Shown piece after piece: positions 26,598-36,276 of a stretch of DNA of 64,000 nucleotides. Both the position numbers and the translations under genes were made by a program. The stretch comes from Enterococcus raffinosus (lineage in GTDB: Bacteria > Bacillota > Bacilli > Lactobacillales > Enterococcaceae): positions 41,460-105,459 of the forward strand of contig NZ_JXLA01000013.1 of assembly GCF_001886185.1 (NCBI RefSeq), in the 5' to 3' direction. The notes beneath the pieces were generated by a model, which did not search any database, was not told the DNA's origin, and was given only the letters and a program-made list of their open reading frames with translations. The stretch's first letter is position 1. Each line of letters starts with the position of its first letter.

Positions 26598-28713
26598 ATT
26601 GTACGCCATATGTGTCCGCAAATGCATTTATAATGTCTTTTGCAATAGCCTTATTTGTATCATCATGTTCTTCATCCAAGTTTGGAAGCATTACACTAAT
26701 CGCGATCTGAGGGTTGTCATAAGGGGCATAAGCCACAATATTACTATTAATAGTACTTTCACCATTTTCGGCAACAGTCTCAGCCGTTCCGGTTTTTGCA
26801 GCGGGATCTAACTTGGCAGAAGCTAAATCTTTAGCCGTTGTATACGCATCGCTTCCATGCACCGCCTGGTAAAATCCTTGCTTGATAATTCCCATTTGAT
26901 CAGCTGTAATATTCACTTGATCTAACTTTTTCCCTGTAATTTCTTGTTGCAGCTTTCCTAAACCGCCACTTTCATTGTTCCCGTATATCCCTTTAACTAC
27001 ATGGGGAGAAATTCTAGTTCCGCCATTGGCTACTGTTGAGGCATACTGTGCTAACTGCATTGGAGTATACGTGTCATATTGTCCAAATGACAAATCAAGT
27101 AAGTTCCCGCCACCAGGACCGTTTTCTTTCCCAAATTGTTCATTTACTAAACCGGGAGATTCATTTGGTAAATCAATTTGTGTTTTAACACCCATTCCAT
27201 ATTCGGCAAACGCCTTACGTAATTTGTCATACATTTCCTTGGATGAAGCACTTTCCGGTAATGTCATGTTCTGCTGGTATTGAACACCCAACATACGTAA
27301 GACAATCTGCATCATATACGCATTAGAGGACCACTCTAACGCCTTAACAGTATTCAGCGGGATTTGATTTCCTAAGACCTTGTTATAGATAGAACCTTTC
27401 AACGGTGTTCCAGATAACTGAATCGGTTGGTCAATCAAGGTATCATTCCCACTTATTACACCTGTTTGATATCCAGCAGTGACCGTACCAGCCTTGACTA
27501 CAGATCCAGGTACAAATGCACTGGTAATCGTTCCCAGGGTATTTTCTTCTATATTTTTACTATTGATATCATGAGTGAAGCCTGTCATCGCTAATACTTC
27601 ACCTGTGTTAGGATTCATTGCAACTGCGTAGGCACCGGGTGAGTATTTCGCAACACCGCTATCAATCAAACCTTGGTAGTGATTCTTTAAGATATCCTCT
27701 ACTTTTTTCTGGAAGTCTGAATTAATCGTAAGAACAAGATTCGATCCCTTTTCTCCTGCTTTGACCTCTTGCTGTTTCTCGATCGTACCATTTTGATTCA
27801 GGGTTACTTTATATTCCCCTTTTTTGCCTTGCAACTGTTCCTCATATTGCTTCTCTAGGTAACTCTTTCCGACACGGTCATTACGCGCATAGCCTTTTTT
27901 CAATAATGCATCTGCTTCCTCGGCGGGCAGACCTTCTTTTTCTGTAGTGATTGTACCTAAGATACTTTTCAACGAGCCGTCTAAATCATTATTATAAGAA
28001 CGGTCCCAGTCTGTACCTGTAGAGACGCCTGGTAAATCAGAGGCCCGCTCAGCGACTACAGCCAACTCTTCATCAGTGACACCTTCGTTTTTAATGAAGA
28101 CCGTACTTAGTGCTGACGCCGCATTCATTCGTTTAAAGATCGTTGCGACTTTCATTTGTTCGTCATTAAGTTGAATCTCACTATCTTTGACTTTATCGAC
28201 TAACTTCTGATATTCATTCGTAGTGTCTAAATTTTTCTCCTTGAAGGATAAACGATCTTCAGCCTCTTTCAAGTGGTCTTCGTCCGCCAACCAATAGTCT
28301 TTTTTATCACGTGTCGTCAAATTCTCATCTGCAGGAACATCGATCAATTTGTTTAGTTCTGTTGCGAGCTTAAGAATTTCTGTCGCCTTCATCTCGTTCC
28401 CACGAGTAAAAGTAATAGCACTATTTGGTGTGTTCTTAACTAACGCCGTGCCCTTTGCATCGTATATCTCTCCTCGAGGAGCGTTTTCCTTAACAGTTAT
28501 GGTCGTTGAAGCTTTCATTTCCGCCTTCATCTTGTCACCTTCGACAATTTGAAGATAACCTAATCGTGAAACTAAAATCACGAACAAGCCAAAAATGACA
28601 AAAAACAAAAAGTTTAACCTAAACGGAATATGACTTCTATTTTGATTTCGCCCGCTTTCGTCCGCCAGCTTCAATTTTTCAAAAAGTTTTTTAAATGGAT
28701 TTGTAAATTTCAT
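26596..28713 (-). CDS. pbpA: Class B penicillin-binding protein (PBP2B-type transpeptidase)
   Basis: D,D-transpeptidase cross-linking peptidoglycan; the 705-residue protein has one N-terminal membrane anchor (about residues 33-52), a dimerisation/pedestal region with RGEIYDAKGTALVKN (about 80-93) and a C-terminal penicillin-binding domain. Active-site motifs are SVVK (404-407), SSN (462-464) and KTG (640-642). It lacks the NTF2-like domain of low-affinity PBP5. In E. faecalis the PBP encoded beside rpmG and thrS is the class B enzyme named PbpA/2b, and the same neighbours are seen here; that correspondence is inference. AAGGA lies 8 nt before the ATG. Confidence 0.93.
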   Translation of the reverse strand: MKFTNPFKKLFEKLKLADESGRNQNRSHIPFRLNFLFFVIFGLFVILVSRLGYLQIVEGDKMKAEMKASTTITVKENAPRGEIYDAKGTALVKNTPNSAITFTRGNEMKATEILKLATELNKLIDVPADENLTTRDKKDYWLADEDHLKEAEDRLSFKEKNLDTTNEYQKLVDKVKDSEIQLNDEQMKVATIFKRMNAASALSTVFIKNEGVTDEELAVVAERASDLPGVSTGTDWDRSYNNDLDGSLKSILGTITTEKEGLPAEEADALLKKGYARNDRVGKSYLEKQYEEQLQGKKGEYKVTLNQNGTIEKQQEVKAGEKGSNLVLTINSDFQKKVEDILKNHYQGLIDSGVAKYSPGAYAVAMNPNTGEVLAMTGFTHDINSKNIEENTLGTITSAFVPGSVVKAGTVTAGYQTGVISGNDTLIDQPIQLSGTPLKGSIYNKVLGNQIPLNTVKALEWSSNAYMMQIVLRMLGVQYQQNMTLPESASSKEMYDKLRKAFAEYGMGVKTQIDLPNESPGLVNEQFGKENGPGGGNLLDLSFGQYDTYTPMQLAQYASTVANGGTRISPHVVKGIYGNNESGGLGKLQQEITGKKLDQVNITADQMGIIKQGFYQAVHGSDAYTTAKDLASAKLDPAAKTGTAETVAENGESTINSNIVAYAPYDNPQIAISVMLPNLDEEHDDTNKAIAKDIINAFADTYGVQ

Positions 28714-28845
28714 TCATCTGTTCCTTCCACTTTGACAGTTACTTGTCTTATTGTAGCCGAAAAATAGTTTTTTCAAAAGGATTATTCGTCCTTCCTTTAC
28801 CATAGTTTAATAACTTTATGCTCTTTCCTATTCAAAATGCTAAAG

Positions 28846-28940
28846 TGTTTCACGCGATAATGAAAAAAATTTAATAGCGTGGCTTTTTTTGCGTAAAATA
28901 TGGGTTCTTATTAGATCAAAAACTCATTTTACGTGAAACA
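28846..28940. other. Two parS-like sequences between pbpA and thrS
   Basis: TGTTTCACGCGATAAT (28846-28861) matches the bacterial parS consensus TGTTTCACGTGAAACA at 12 of 16 positions, and CATTTTACGTGAAACA (28925-28940) at 13 of 16. They are inverted relative to each other (GTTTCACG and CGTGAAAC). Between them CGTAAAAT/ATTTTACG (28892-28899, 28926-28933) forms another inverted repeat. ParB binding is conjecture, since real sites usually match better. Confidence 0.35.
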
Positions 28941-28958
28941 ATCCCTTTTCGATTTACC

Positions 28959-29021
28959 TGTGGAAAACTTTATTAATTTAGATGGTCAGTATTACGCATT
29001 TTCTTAAAAAAGTTTTCCACA
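28959..29021. repeat. 13-bp inverted repeat with DnaA-box-like arms
   Basis: TGTGGAAAACTTT (28959-28971) and its exact complement (29009-29021) are separated by 37 nt. Each arm contains TTTTCCACA, one mismatch from the DnaA box TTATCCACA. It lies upstream of pbpA and just past the thrS terminator. The function is unknown. Confidence 0.55.
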
Positions 29022-29060
29022 AATGAATCGTTTTTATGTATTCACTTAACATATAAGTCC

Positions 29061-29092
29061 AAAAAAGAAAGCGGTGAGAGAACTCACCGCTT
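29061..29092 (-). terminator. Terminator of thrS
   Basis: 10-bp stem (29069-29078 with 29083-29092), tetraloop, then six Ts on the minus strand (29061-29066). Confidence 0.88.
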
Positions 29093-29096
29093 CAGC

Positions 29097-31037
29097 TTAA
29101 TTACGACTTAAATTGTCAATATCATCCTTAATTGCTTCAATAAATATATTCAAATCTTGTGCTTGCTGCTCTTCACTACCATAACGACGGACATTTACTG
29201 AAGCACTCTCAACTTCTTTATCTCCAATAACTAATAGATAAGGAATTTTTTGTGTTTGTGCTTGACGAATCTTGTAGCCAAGTTTCTCGTTACGATCATC
29301 AACTTCGACACGAACACCTTCACGAACTAGACGATCTTTTACTTCATAAGCATAATCTCCGTGATGCTCTGGTGATACTGGTAAAATCGCTACTTGTTCA
29401 GGTGCTAACCATGTTGGAAAGGCTCCTTTGTATTGTTCAATCAAATAGGCAGTGAATCGTTCCATTGTTGAAACGACACTACGGTGAACAACCACTGGAC
29501 GATGTTCTTTTCCATCTTCACCAATATATGTTAAATCGAAACGCTCTGGTAACAAGAAGTCAAATTGAATTGTCGAAAGTGTTTCTTCTGTTCCAATTGC
29601 AGTTAAAACTTGAACGTCCAATTTAGGTCCATAGAAGGCTGCTTCTCCATCCGCTTCAAAGTAATCAAAACCTGATTCATCCATTACTTCTTTTAACAGC
29701 CCTTGAGAAGTTTCCCACATTTCATCATCATCAAAATACTTTTCAGTATTTTCAGGATCTCGATAGCTTAGACGGAAACGATAATCTTCGAAGCCAAAGT
29801 CTTTGTATACTTCTAAAATCAAGTCTAAAGTGCGACGAAATTCTTCTTTAATTTGATCTGGACGGACGAAAATATGAGCGTCGTTCATAGTCATCTCACG
29901 AACACGTTGTAAACCAGACAAAGCTCCAGATTTTTCATACCGATGATCCATTCCAAGTTCAGCTAAACGAATTGGCAATTCACGATAAGAGTGAATATGA
30001 TTTTTGTAAATCATCATGTGGTGTGGACAGTTCATTGGACGTAAAACTAATGATTCTTCCCCGTCTCCCATATCCATTATTGGGAACATATCTTCCTTAT
30101 AATGATCCCAGTGTCCAGATGTTTTATATAGGCCTGTATCAGCTAAGACTGGTGTATAGACATGCTCATATCCCATTGAGATTTCTTTATCAACAATGTA
30201 ACGTTCAATGATACGACGAATCGTTGCCCCTTTTGGCAGCCAGAATGGAAGTCCCGAACCAACTTCTTGTGAAATCATAAATAGGTCTAATTCTTTTCCT
30301 AGTTTACGATGATCACGTTCTTTGGCTTCTTCACGCATTTTTAAGAAATGATCCAAATCTGCTTGATTAAAGAATGCTGTTCCATAAACACGCTGCATCA
30401 TTTTATTGTCAGAATTTCCTCGCCAATAAGCACCTGCGACAGATAATAATTTAAAAATCTTGATTTTCCCAGTTGATGGTACATGTGGTCCACGGCATAA
30501 GTCAGTGAACTCGCCTTGTGTATAGGCTGTGATGACTTCATCTTCAGGCAGATCCGTGATCAACTCTACCTTATAAGGGTCATAGCTGAAGAAATCTAAA
30601 GCTTCTTGTCGACTCATCACTTTACGCTCAATCGGCAGATTTTCTTTGATAATCTTCTTCATTTCTTTTTCAATTGCTGGGAAATCTTCCTCACTAATTT
30701 GTGCGCCTTCACCATTATCCGTATCATAATAGAAACCGGACTCAATGGCTGGACCGACACCGAAATGCATATTTGGGAATAAGCGACGAATTGCTTGTGC
30801 CATTAAGTGTGCACTTGAATGACGAACAAGTGGCAAAGCTTCTTCATCCTTTTCAGTGATGATTTTTAAGTCCGCGTCTTCTTCGATTGCTCGATTCAAA
30901 TCTTCTAGCTCACCGTTTACCACAACAGCTAATGCTTTTTTGGCTAATGAACTGGAAATACTTTTTGCAATTTCTAAGCCAGTAATACCATTGTTAAACT
31001 CTTTTGTAGATCCGTCTGGAAATGAAATTTTTACCAT
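29097..31037 (-). CDS. thrS: Threonyl-tRNA synthetase
   Basis: Charges tRNA-Thr; class II synthetase of 646 residues, full length. Domains in order: N-terminal TGS domain (residues 1-60), editing domain with [11 protein letters not shown] (HxxxH, about residues 73-83), catalytic core with the zinc ligands and motif segments [14 protein letters not shown] and [16 protein letters not shown], then the anticodon-binding domain ([12 protein letters not shown] to the end). It is preceded by a threonine-specific T-box leader. Confidence 0.98.
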   Translation of the reverse strand: MVKISFPDGSTKEFNNGITGLEIAKSISSSLAKKALAVVVNGELEDLNRAIEEDADLKIITEKDEEALPLVRHSSAHLMAQAIRRLFPNMHFGVGPAIESGFYYDTDNGEGAQISEEDFPAIEKEMKKIIKENLPIERKVMSRQEALDFFSYDPYKVELITDLPEDEVITAYTQGEFTDLCRGPHVPSTGKIKIFKLLSVAGAYWRGNSDNKMMQRVYGTAFFNQADLDHFLKMREEAKERDHRKLGKELDLFMISQEVGSGLPFWLPKGATIRRIIERYIVDKEISMGYEHVYTPVLADTGLYKTSGHWDHYKEDMFPIMDMGDGEESLVLRPMNCPHHMMIYKNHIHSYRELPIRLAELGMDHRYEKSGALSGLQRVREMTMNDAHIFVRPDQIKEEFRRTLDLILEVYKDFGFEDYRFRLSYRDPENTEKYFDDDEMWETSQGLLKEVMDESGFDYFEADGEAAFYGPKLDVQVLTAIGTEETLSTIQFDFLLPERFDLTYIGEDGKEHRPVVVHRSVVSTMERFTAYLIEQYKGAFPTWLAPEQVAILPVSPEHHGDYAYEVKDRLVREGVRVEVDDRNEKLGYKIRQAQTQKIPYLLVIGDKEVESASVNVRRYGSEEQQAQDLNIFIEAIKDDIDNLSRN

Positions 31038-31070
31038 CCTGTAATTCCCCCTTGTTTGTTTTGATTGATA

Positions 31071-31300
31071 AAAAAAGTCCTAGTACCGAAAACGGTACTA
31101 GGACGAATAAACGTGGTTCCACCTAATCTTTGAGCAGAGTTTCTGCTCCTCACAAGCGATAACGGCGCTGTCCGCCTCTGCATTTATGCAGAAGTCTCAG
31201 AAAGTGGTCATTCCTTGTGCTTGTCTGGAAAAGTTTCAGCCATGCTTTTCCTCTCTGTTAAACAGCCTCCAAGTTCAGGTGTCTTTCTTCATCAATCAAT
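31071..31300 (-). promoter_or_regulatory. T-box riboswitch, tRNA-Thr specific, upstream of thrS
   Basis: The minus strand carries the T-box AGGTGGAACCACG (31111-31124 region), then a 12-bp terminator stem (31077-31088 with 31093-31104) and six Ts (31071-31076). The specifier segment reads TGACCACTTTCTGAG, with ACC (Thr, complement of 31206-31208) followed by A. Extensive stem-I sequence lies upstream; the 5' end is approximate. Confidence 0.92.
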
Positions 31301-31309
31301 TACAAAGTC

Positions 31310-31339
31310 ATTATAAACACTTATTGATTTGAATTGCAA
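31310..31339 (-). promoter_or_regulatory. Promoter of the thrS leader
   Basis: On the minus strand, -35 TTGCAA (31334-31339), 18-nt spacer, consensus -10 TATAAT (31310-31315), placed just upstream of the T-box leader. Confidence 0.75.
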
Positions 31340-31351
31340 GTATAATATGAA

Positions 31352-31528
31352 TTATTTCCACTTGCCACCTTGCGCATATTTTCCTTTTTGCATTTCATTA
31401 ATGATTACATGGATATTCTCTTTAGGTGCTCCGGCAGTTCTTGAGACTGCTTCCGTTACTTCTTCCACCATTTTCGTTAATTGTTCTTCTGTTCTTCCTT
31501 CGACTAACTCGATGTGAACAAATGGCAT
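31352..31528 (-). CDS. 4-oxalocrotonate tautomerase family protein
   Basis: A 58-residue tautomerase-superfamily protein beginning [17 protein letters not shown]; after removal of Met, the N-terminal Pro acts as the catalytic base, and basic residues near 11 and 40 are typical. The C-terminal segment [20 protein letters not shown] fits the 4-OT (DmpI/YwhB-like) family. AAAGGAG precedes the ATG by 8 nt. The physiological substrate in enterococci is unknown. It lies upstream of thrS and transcription may run into that leader. Confidence 0.92.
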   Translation of the reverse strand: MPFVHIELVEGRTEEQLTKMVEEVTEAVSRTAGAPKENIHVIINEMQKGKYAQGGKWK

Positions 31529-31720
31529 AACAAATCGCTCCTTTGATTAATATAGTTCTATCGTTTCATATTTTATCATAAGTAAGAATAAAAAGAGAGA
31601 GCAAACCCATTTCTGGTTTCAGCTGAATGAATACAATAATTACCTATATGTTCAAGTCGAATTGTTATTGAAAGCCTTCTCTTCATGGTAGAGTATATGC
31701 ATAAGATTGGAGGAATTATC

Positions 31721-32131
31721 ATGGACATTTATTTGCACTTTAAAGATCAAGCAGCAGAAGCTATTATGTTTTACGAAAATGTGTTTAAAACAGAACCTGC
31801 TAAAATTATGACTTTTGGAGATTTGCCTCAAGATGATGAGCATCCGATAGATGAATCAATAAAGAAGTTGGTGATGAATTCAAGCTTGATAATTAACGAT
31901 ACAACGATGATGATCTCTGACAGTCCTGAAGGATTAGCCTCACCAATAACTATTGGAAATAATATTGCTTTAGTTTTTAATGCCTCCACCGAAGAAGAGG
32001 CATCAGATATTTTTCTACAATTGGCAAAAAACGGAGTGATCCTATTACCACTTGAAAAAACATTTTGGGCAAAATTGTATGGCATGGTAAAAGATCCATA
32101 TGGTGTCATTTGGCATATTAATCTTTATTGA
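31721..32131 (+). CDS. VOC-fold (PhnB-like) protein
   Basis: A 136-residue protein of the glyoxalase/bleomycin-resistance (VOC) fold, PhnB-type, beginning MDIYLHFKDQAAEAIMFYENVFKTEP and ending KDPYGVIWHINL. Features include the AIxFYxxVF opening and the DPYGVxW closing strand. Its function is unknown and it may be a metal-binding or ligand-binding protein. The start is the ATG at 31721 after GGAGGA; the in-frame GTG further upstream has no RBS. It is followed 17 nt later by a related two-domain gene. Confidence 0.88.
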   Translation: MDIYLHFKDQAAEAIMFYENVFKTEPAKIMTFGDLPQDDEHPIDESIKKLVMNSSLIINDTTMMISDSPEGLASPITIGNNIALVFNASTEEEASDIFLQLAKNGVILLPLEKTFWAKLYGMVKDPYGVIWHINLY

Positions 32132-32148
32132 AGGAAGGTTGAGTAGTC

Positions 32149-33015
32149 ATGGAGCAGCAATTTGGCTGTTGTCTCTGGTTTGATGGTCAGTTAGCTGAAG
32201 CAGCTGACTTTTATATGAAAACATTTGAAGACAGCAAGAAAAAGAATGAAACTCATTTTATTAGTAATGAACACGGTACGATTGGCGACTTGTTAACCGT
32301 TACTTTAGAATTAGCAGGCACTGAATTTCTTTTATTGAATGGCGGACCGGATTTCGAACCAACTCCTGCCATTTCTTATGTTGTTAACTGTGAAAACGAA
32401 AAGCAACTCAATGACGTTTGGAAACAATTGAATCAGAGCGGTGAAACTTTGATGGCATTAACAGACTACCCTGAGCTTGGCAAATTTGGTTGGACGAATG
32501 ACCGCTATGGGGTTTCTTGGCGGGTTCGCTTGGGAGAGAACTTACAGACGATTATTCCCTGCATTATGTTTGCGAATAAAAATTATGGATTGGCTCAAGC
32601 GGCTGTCGATGAATGGATCACAACTTTCGGCGGAAAGCAGACTTTCGTTATAAAAGGAAAAGATGACCGTTTACGTGCCTCTGGCTTTCAGCTTCGAGGT
32701 CACGATTTGATTATCATGGACAGCCCTGAAAAACACGCCTTTGACTTTTCCATGGGAAATTCCTTTTACTTTTATTTTAACGATCAAGCTGACATTGATC
32801 ATGTGTGGAACTTAATCACTAAGAATGGAAAAGAATGGCCATGCGGTTGGATGGAAGACCGTTATGGTGTTTCTTGGCAAACTGTTAACAAGGACCTGTT
32901 GGCGTGGACGAATGATTCAAATTTGGAAAAAGCTCGACGTGCCACGGAAGAGATGTACAAAATGAAAAAAATTGATCTTGCTAGGATCAAACGCGCTCAT
33001 GACGGTATTCTTTGA
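32149..33015 (+). CDS. Two-domain VOC (PhnB/3-demethylubiquinone-9 methyltransferase-like) protein
   Basis: A 288-residue protein made of two VOC-like units: residues about 1-125 (CLWFDGQLAEAADFYMKTFEDSK ... DRYGVSWRV) and about 130-255 (TIIPCIMFANKNYGLAQAAVDEWITTFG ... DRYGVSWQTV). The repeat of the DRYGVSW ending shows internal duplication. The ~30-residue helical C-terminus is basic (LEKARRATEEMYKMKKIDLARIKRA). The ligand is unknown. It is in a unit with the single-domain paralogue upstream and is followed by a strong terminator. Confidence 0.88.
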   Translation: MEQQFGCCLWFDGQLAEAADFYMKTFEDSKKKNETHFISNEHGTIGDLLTVTLELAGTEFLLLNGGPDFEPTPAISYVVNCENEKQLNDVWKQLNQSGETLMALTDYPELGKFGWTNDRYGVSWRVRLGENLQTIIPCIMFANKNYGLAQAAVDEWITTFGGKQTFVIKGKDDRLRASGFQLRGHDLIIMDSPEKHAFDFSMGNSFYFYFNDQADIDHVWNLITKNGKEWPCGWMEDRYGVSWQTVNKDLLAWTNDSNLEKARRATEEMYKMKKIDLARIKRAHDGIL

Positions 33016-33022
33016 TTTCATC

Positions 33023-33050
33023 AAAAAAGAGGAGAACCCTCCTCTTTTTT
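33023..33050 (+). terminator. Terminator of the VOC gene pair
   Basis: 12-bp stem (33023-33034 with 33039-33050), tetraloop, and a T run that continues the right arm. Confidence 0.9.
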
Positions 33051-33067
33051 TTTCGCAAACTACCCTT

Positions 33068-33097
33068 TTGCCTCTCCTTACTCTTATGTGCTATACT
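33068..33097 (+). promoter_or_regulatory. Promoter of helD
   Basis: -35 TTGCCT (33068-33073), 18-nt spacer, -10 TATACT (33092-33097), about 48 nt before the helD ATG. Confidence 0.6.
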
Positions 33098-33144
33098 ATT
33101 ATGCTGTTATAAACAGTTGACGTAAAAATAAAGGGGGATGCTCA

Positions 33145-35427
33145 ATGAACGCGAGAGAGTACGAACAAGAGCACGTCCAGCAAACAAGCGCTTTGATTCA
33201 ACAGGAAATTGCTTTTTTGGACAGCCAAAAAAAAGAAACCAAATCAAAATTTGATACAGATATGTTAGAAAATGCTGATCAAAGAATTCAAGGTGGTTCC
33301 TTTGAGGCATTAGCTGAAACCATGGCTGATACACGACAGCACGAAGCAGAGCTGCTTTTACGCTATCAAACATTCGCTTCACAAGAAAAACGTCAAAGAG
33401 TGTTGAAATTGATGGGAGAAAATCCTTATTTCGCGCGCATCGATTTTAAAGAGGACCAAGAGGCTGAGACGCTTTATTTAGGTATCGCTTCTTTGAGAGA
33501 TACACAAGAAGAAACAGTCGTAATCGACTGGCGGGCACCTATTGCGAATCTCTACTATGAAGGAACACTCGGCAAGACAGAATACGAAGCTCATGATGCA
33601 ATCATTCCTATCGAACTTTTATTGAAGCGGCAATTCAAAATTCGTGAGGGGCAAATACTATCGATGGTTGATACCTCAGAAGCGATTAATGACGATTTCT
33701 TATTGGAAATCTTAGATGAAGCCTCTTCAAACCATATGAAAAATATTGTAGCAACGATCCAGCGTTCGCAAAACGAAATCATTCGTGATACGAGAAGTAA
33801 GGTTTTAGTTGTTGAAGGAATTGCCGGTAGTGGAAAAACCTCAGCTTTGCTTCAACGAGTTGCTTATCTGCTTTATCACAACCGAAAATGGTTAGAGAAT
33901 GAACAGGTCTTATTGTTCTCCCCTAACCACATTTTTTCAGATTATATTTCAACTGTCTTACCCTCACTGGGAGAAAGCGGCATACCAACAGAAACCTTTA
34001 AAACTTTTTTGAGCGCGCTATTGCCTATGTATCATATTCATACCGAAGAAAGTCACGAAGAAGTCTTTCTTTCTGGACAAGATGATCGAGTACTGCGAGC
34101 AAAAAGTAGTTTTGCAATTGTTCAGGAATTGTATGAATATGTTGACCGAATCGTTGACTTGGGCCCATTATTTCGTGACCTCAAGCTAAATCAAGATGTT
34201 TTAATCTCAAAACGACAAATCCGCAGTTGGTATCAAGAGGCTAATCCTGAATTACCGATGTATCAACGAATGCAGTTGTTGCAAACGAAATTGTTAAAAA
34301 AATTAGGCGGCTTAGAAAAAGACGAAATGAAAAAGGACTGGGTCAAAAAAGCAGCGGATGAGTTAGTTGATGCTGTCTTTATTAATAATCCCGATATGGA
34401 AGATTCAGAAAAGGCTGAACGTCGTTTGCGTCGGCAAATGGCACAGAAAGTCGTCCGAAAGAAATTACGACCACTTCGCAGACAAATCAATCGTTTCGGA
34501 TTCATTAATTATGCGAAGCAATACCTGCATTTTTTGCAAAGCCTGCCGAAACGTTTATTAGCAGATTATCAATTGACAGAGGGTAATTGGAAAACTATGC
34601 TTGAAGAGCTATTAAAGGACTTCAAGCGAAAAGATATCAGTTTAGAAGACGGGACCTTGCTGTTTCTTCTGATGAAGTCCATTCATCCACTCGACGTAAA
34701 ACAAAAGGCCCGCTTCATTTTTATTGACGAAATGCAGGATTTCTCTCCAGCCCAGGTGGCTTTGCTACGTCATTTATATCCAAGAGCAACCTATACGTTG
34801 TGCGGCGATTTAAACCAAAAGGTCTTTGGTAATGAAAGCATGGTTCATTCCTTAGAAGAAATTTTTCCTGATCAAGCCTTGACGCATTTTGAATTAACGA
34901 CTAGTTATCGTTCGACGGAAGAAATCACTCATTTTGCAAATCAGTTTCTGACTCAAGAAAATCGAGTTGAATTAACTGCACGAGTTGGCGATCTACCAAA
35001 AGTTTATTATGCGAACGAAACACGTCAAATGATTGATGGGTTAATTCATCAAATTGATGAAACAGCCGAACTAGCTAAATACTGGCGCACAGCTATTATC
35101 GCAAAAACAGTCGAAGAATGTCAGACGCTTTATGATCAATTGACCTCCGAACAAAAAGATCACGTACAGTTGTTGACTGATGAAGAAGATTTTATGAAGA
35201 AAAGTCTGATTATTATTCCCACTTATTTAGCAAAAGGGTTAGAATTTGATCGTGTCTTTGCTTGGAACATCTCACCAGAGAATTATTACACAGAGCAAGA
35301 TAAATTAATTCTTTACACTGTTTGTACTCGTGCGATGCACGAACTGAATCTTTTAGTCATTGGAAAGAAAAGTCCTTTACTAGAAACAATTCCCGAAAAC
35401 TTATATGTACAGGCTTCTTTCGAATAG
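33145..35427 (+). CDS. helD: HelD-type superfamily 1 ATPase (RNA polymerase recycling factor)
   Basis: In Firmicutes HelD displaces nucleic acid from stalled RNA polymerase using ATP. The 760-residue protein has an N-terminal coiled-coil arm (residues 1-80), a VVIDWRAPIANLYYE segment typical of HelD, Walker A GIAGSGKTS (about residues 228-236), Walker B FIFIDEMQDFS (about residues 530-540) and a C-terminal SF1 motif V/VI region (LAKGLEFDRVFAWN; YTVCTRAMHELNLLV). AAGGGGG precedes the ATG. It appears monocistronic. Identification over UvrD/PcrA rests on the N-terminal region and length. Confidence 0.88.
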   Translation: MNAREYEQEHVQQTSALIQQEIAFLDSQKKETKSKFDTDMLENADQRIQGGSFEALAETMADTRQHEAELLLRYQTFASQEKRQRVLKLMGENPYFARIDFKEDQEAETLYLGIASLRDTQEETVVIDWRAPIANLYYEGTLGKTEYEAHDAIIPIELLLKRQFKIREGQILSMVDTSEAINDDFLLEILDEASSNHMKNIVATIQRSQNEIIRDTRSKVLVVEGIAGSGKTSALLQRVAYLLYHNRKWLENEQVLLFSPNHIFSDYISTVLPSLGESGIPTETFKTFLSALLPMYHIHTEESHEEVFLSGQDDRVLRAKSSFAIVQELYEYVDRIVDLGPLFRDLKLNQDVLISKRQIRSWYQEANPELPMYQRMQLLQTKLLKKLGGLEKDEMKKDWVKKAADELVDAVFINNPDMEDSEKAERRLRRQMAQKVVRKKLRPLRRQINRFGFINYAKQYLHFLQSLPKRLLADYQLTEGNWKTMLEELLKDFKRKDISLEDGTLLFLLMKSIHPLDVKQKARFIFIDEMQDFSPAQVALLRHLYPRATYTLCGDLNQKVFGNESMVHSLEEIFPDQALTHFELTTSYRSTEEITHFANQFLTQENRVELTARVGDLPKVYYANETRQMIDGLIHQIDETAELAKYWRTAIIAKTVEECQTLYDQLTSEQKDHVQLLTDEEDFMKKSLIIIPTYLAKGLEFDRVFAWNISPENYYTEQDKLILYTVCTRAMHELNLLVIGKKSPLLETIPENLYVQASFE

Positions 35428-35439
35428 AAAGCTTTAATA

Positions 35440-35477
35440 AAAAACCATCCAGCTCTTATTAGAGTTGAATGGTTTTT
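35440..35477. terminator. Bidirectional terminator between helD and yebC
   Basis: 17-bp stem (35440-35456 with 35461-35477, two G.U-type pairs), tetraloop, A run on the left and T run on the right. Confidence 0.9.
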
Positions 35478-35485
35478 TTTATAAG

Positions 35486-36205
35486 CTAGTCTTCTAACTC
35501 AACATTGTGATAGACCTGTTGAACGTCTTCTAGTTCATCCAACACATCGATCATCTTTTCAAATTTTTCTAAATCTTCCCCAGTTAGAGTTACTTCGTTT
35601 TGTGGAATCATTTGCATTTCTGCGACTGAAAATTCTGTGATCCCTTTTTCTTTTAAAGCTTCTTGGATTACATTGAAGTCTTCGGGTTCTCCATAAACGA
35701 TAACTTGACCCTCTTCATCCACAACATCACGAACATCAATTTCCTTGTCCATCAGATATTCTAAAATTTCATCTGCATCTTCACCTGAGAAACCGAATAA
35801 CGCAGTGTTGTCAAACATATAAGCAACTGCACCAGAGACACCCATATTTCCACCGTTCTTGCCAAATGCTGCACGAACGTCTGATGCTGTCCGGTTTACA
35901 TTATTCGTTAAGGCATCAACGATTACCATTGAACCATTAGGACCAAAGCCTTCATAACGTAATTCTTGGAAAGTTTCGTCTCCTGACCCCTTCGCTTTTT
36001 CAATTGCGCGATCAATAATATGTTTTGGCACATTGTACGTTTTAGCACGTTCGATTACGAAACGTAATTTTTGATTTGCATGCGGATCAGGTTCACCTGA
36101 TTTTGCAGCTGCATAAATCTCGATTCCAAATTTAGCGTAAATTTTACTGTTGTTTGCATCTTTCGCAGTCTTTTTTGCTACGATATTCGCCCATTTACGT
36201 CCCAT
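35486..36205 (-). CDS. yebC: YebC/PmpR-family protein
   Basis: The 239-residue protein has the conserved start MGRKWANI and the family blocks [63 protein letters not shown] and [13 protein letters not shown], at full length. Members are described as DNA-binding regulators and, more recently, as factors that relieve ribosome stalling; which applies here is not known. It is monocistronic, ending at a shared terminator. Confidence 0.95.
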   Translation of the reverse strand: MGRKWANIVAKKTAKDANNSKIYAKFGIEIYAAAKSGEPDPHANQKLRFVIERAKTYNVPKHIIDRAIEKAKGSGDETFQELRYEGFGPNGSMVIVDALTNNVNRTASDVRAAFGKNGGNMGVSGAVAYMFDNTALFGFSGEDADEILEYLMDKEIDVRDVVDEEGQVIVYGEPEDFNVIQEALKEKGITEFSVAEMQMIPQNEVTLTGEDLEKFEKMIDVLDELEDVQQVYHNVELED

Positions 36206-36276
36206 GTTTTCACTTCTCTTTCGTTAATTTCATACTTTCTCATTATAACGGCTCATTTAAGCTTTGGAAAGTATTT

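Noticed and set aside
28851..28890. Plus-strand terminator-like CACGC/GCGTG hairpin with a T run
   Set aside because: The stem is only 5 bp with a 21-nt loop and no plus-strand gene lies upstream.
31721..33015. VOC genes as an antibiotic-resistance (bleomycin/fosfomycin) pair
   Set aside because: They match the PhnB-like branch and lack features that would assign fosfomycin or bleomycin resistance.
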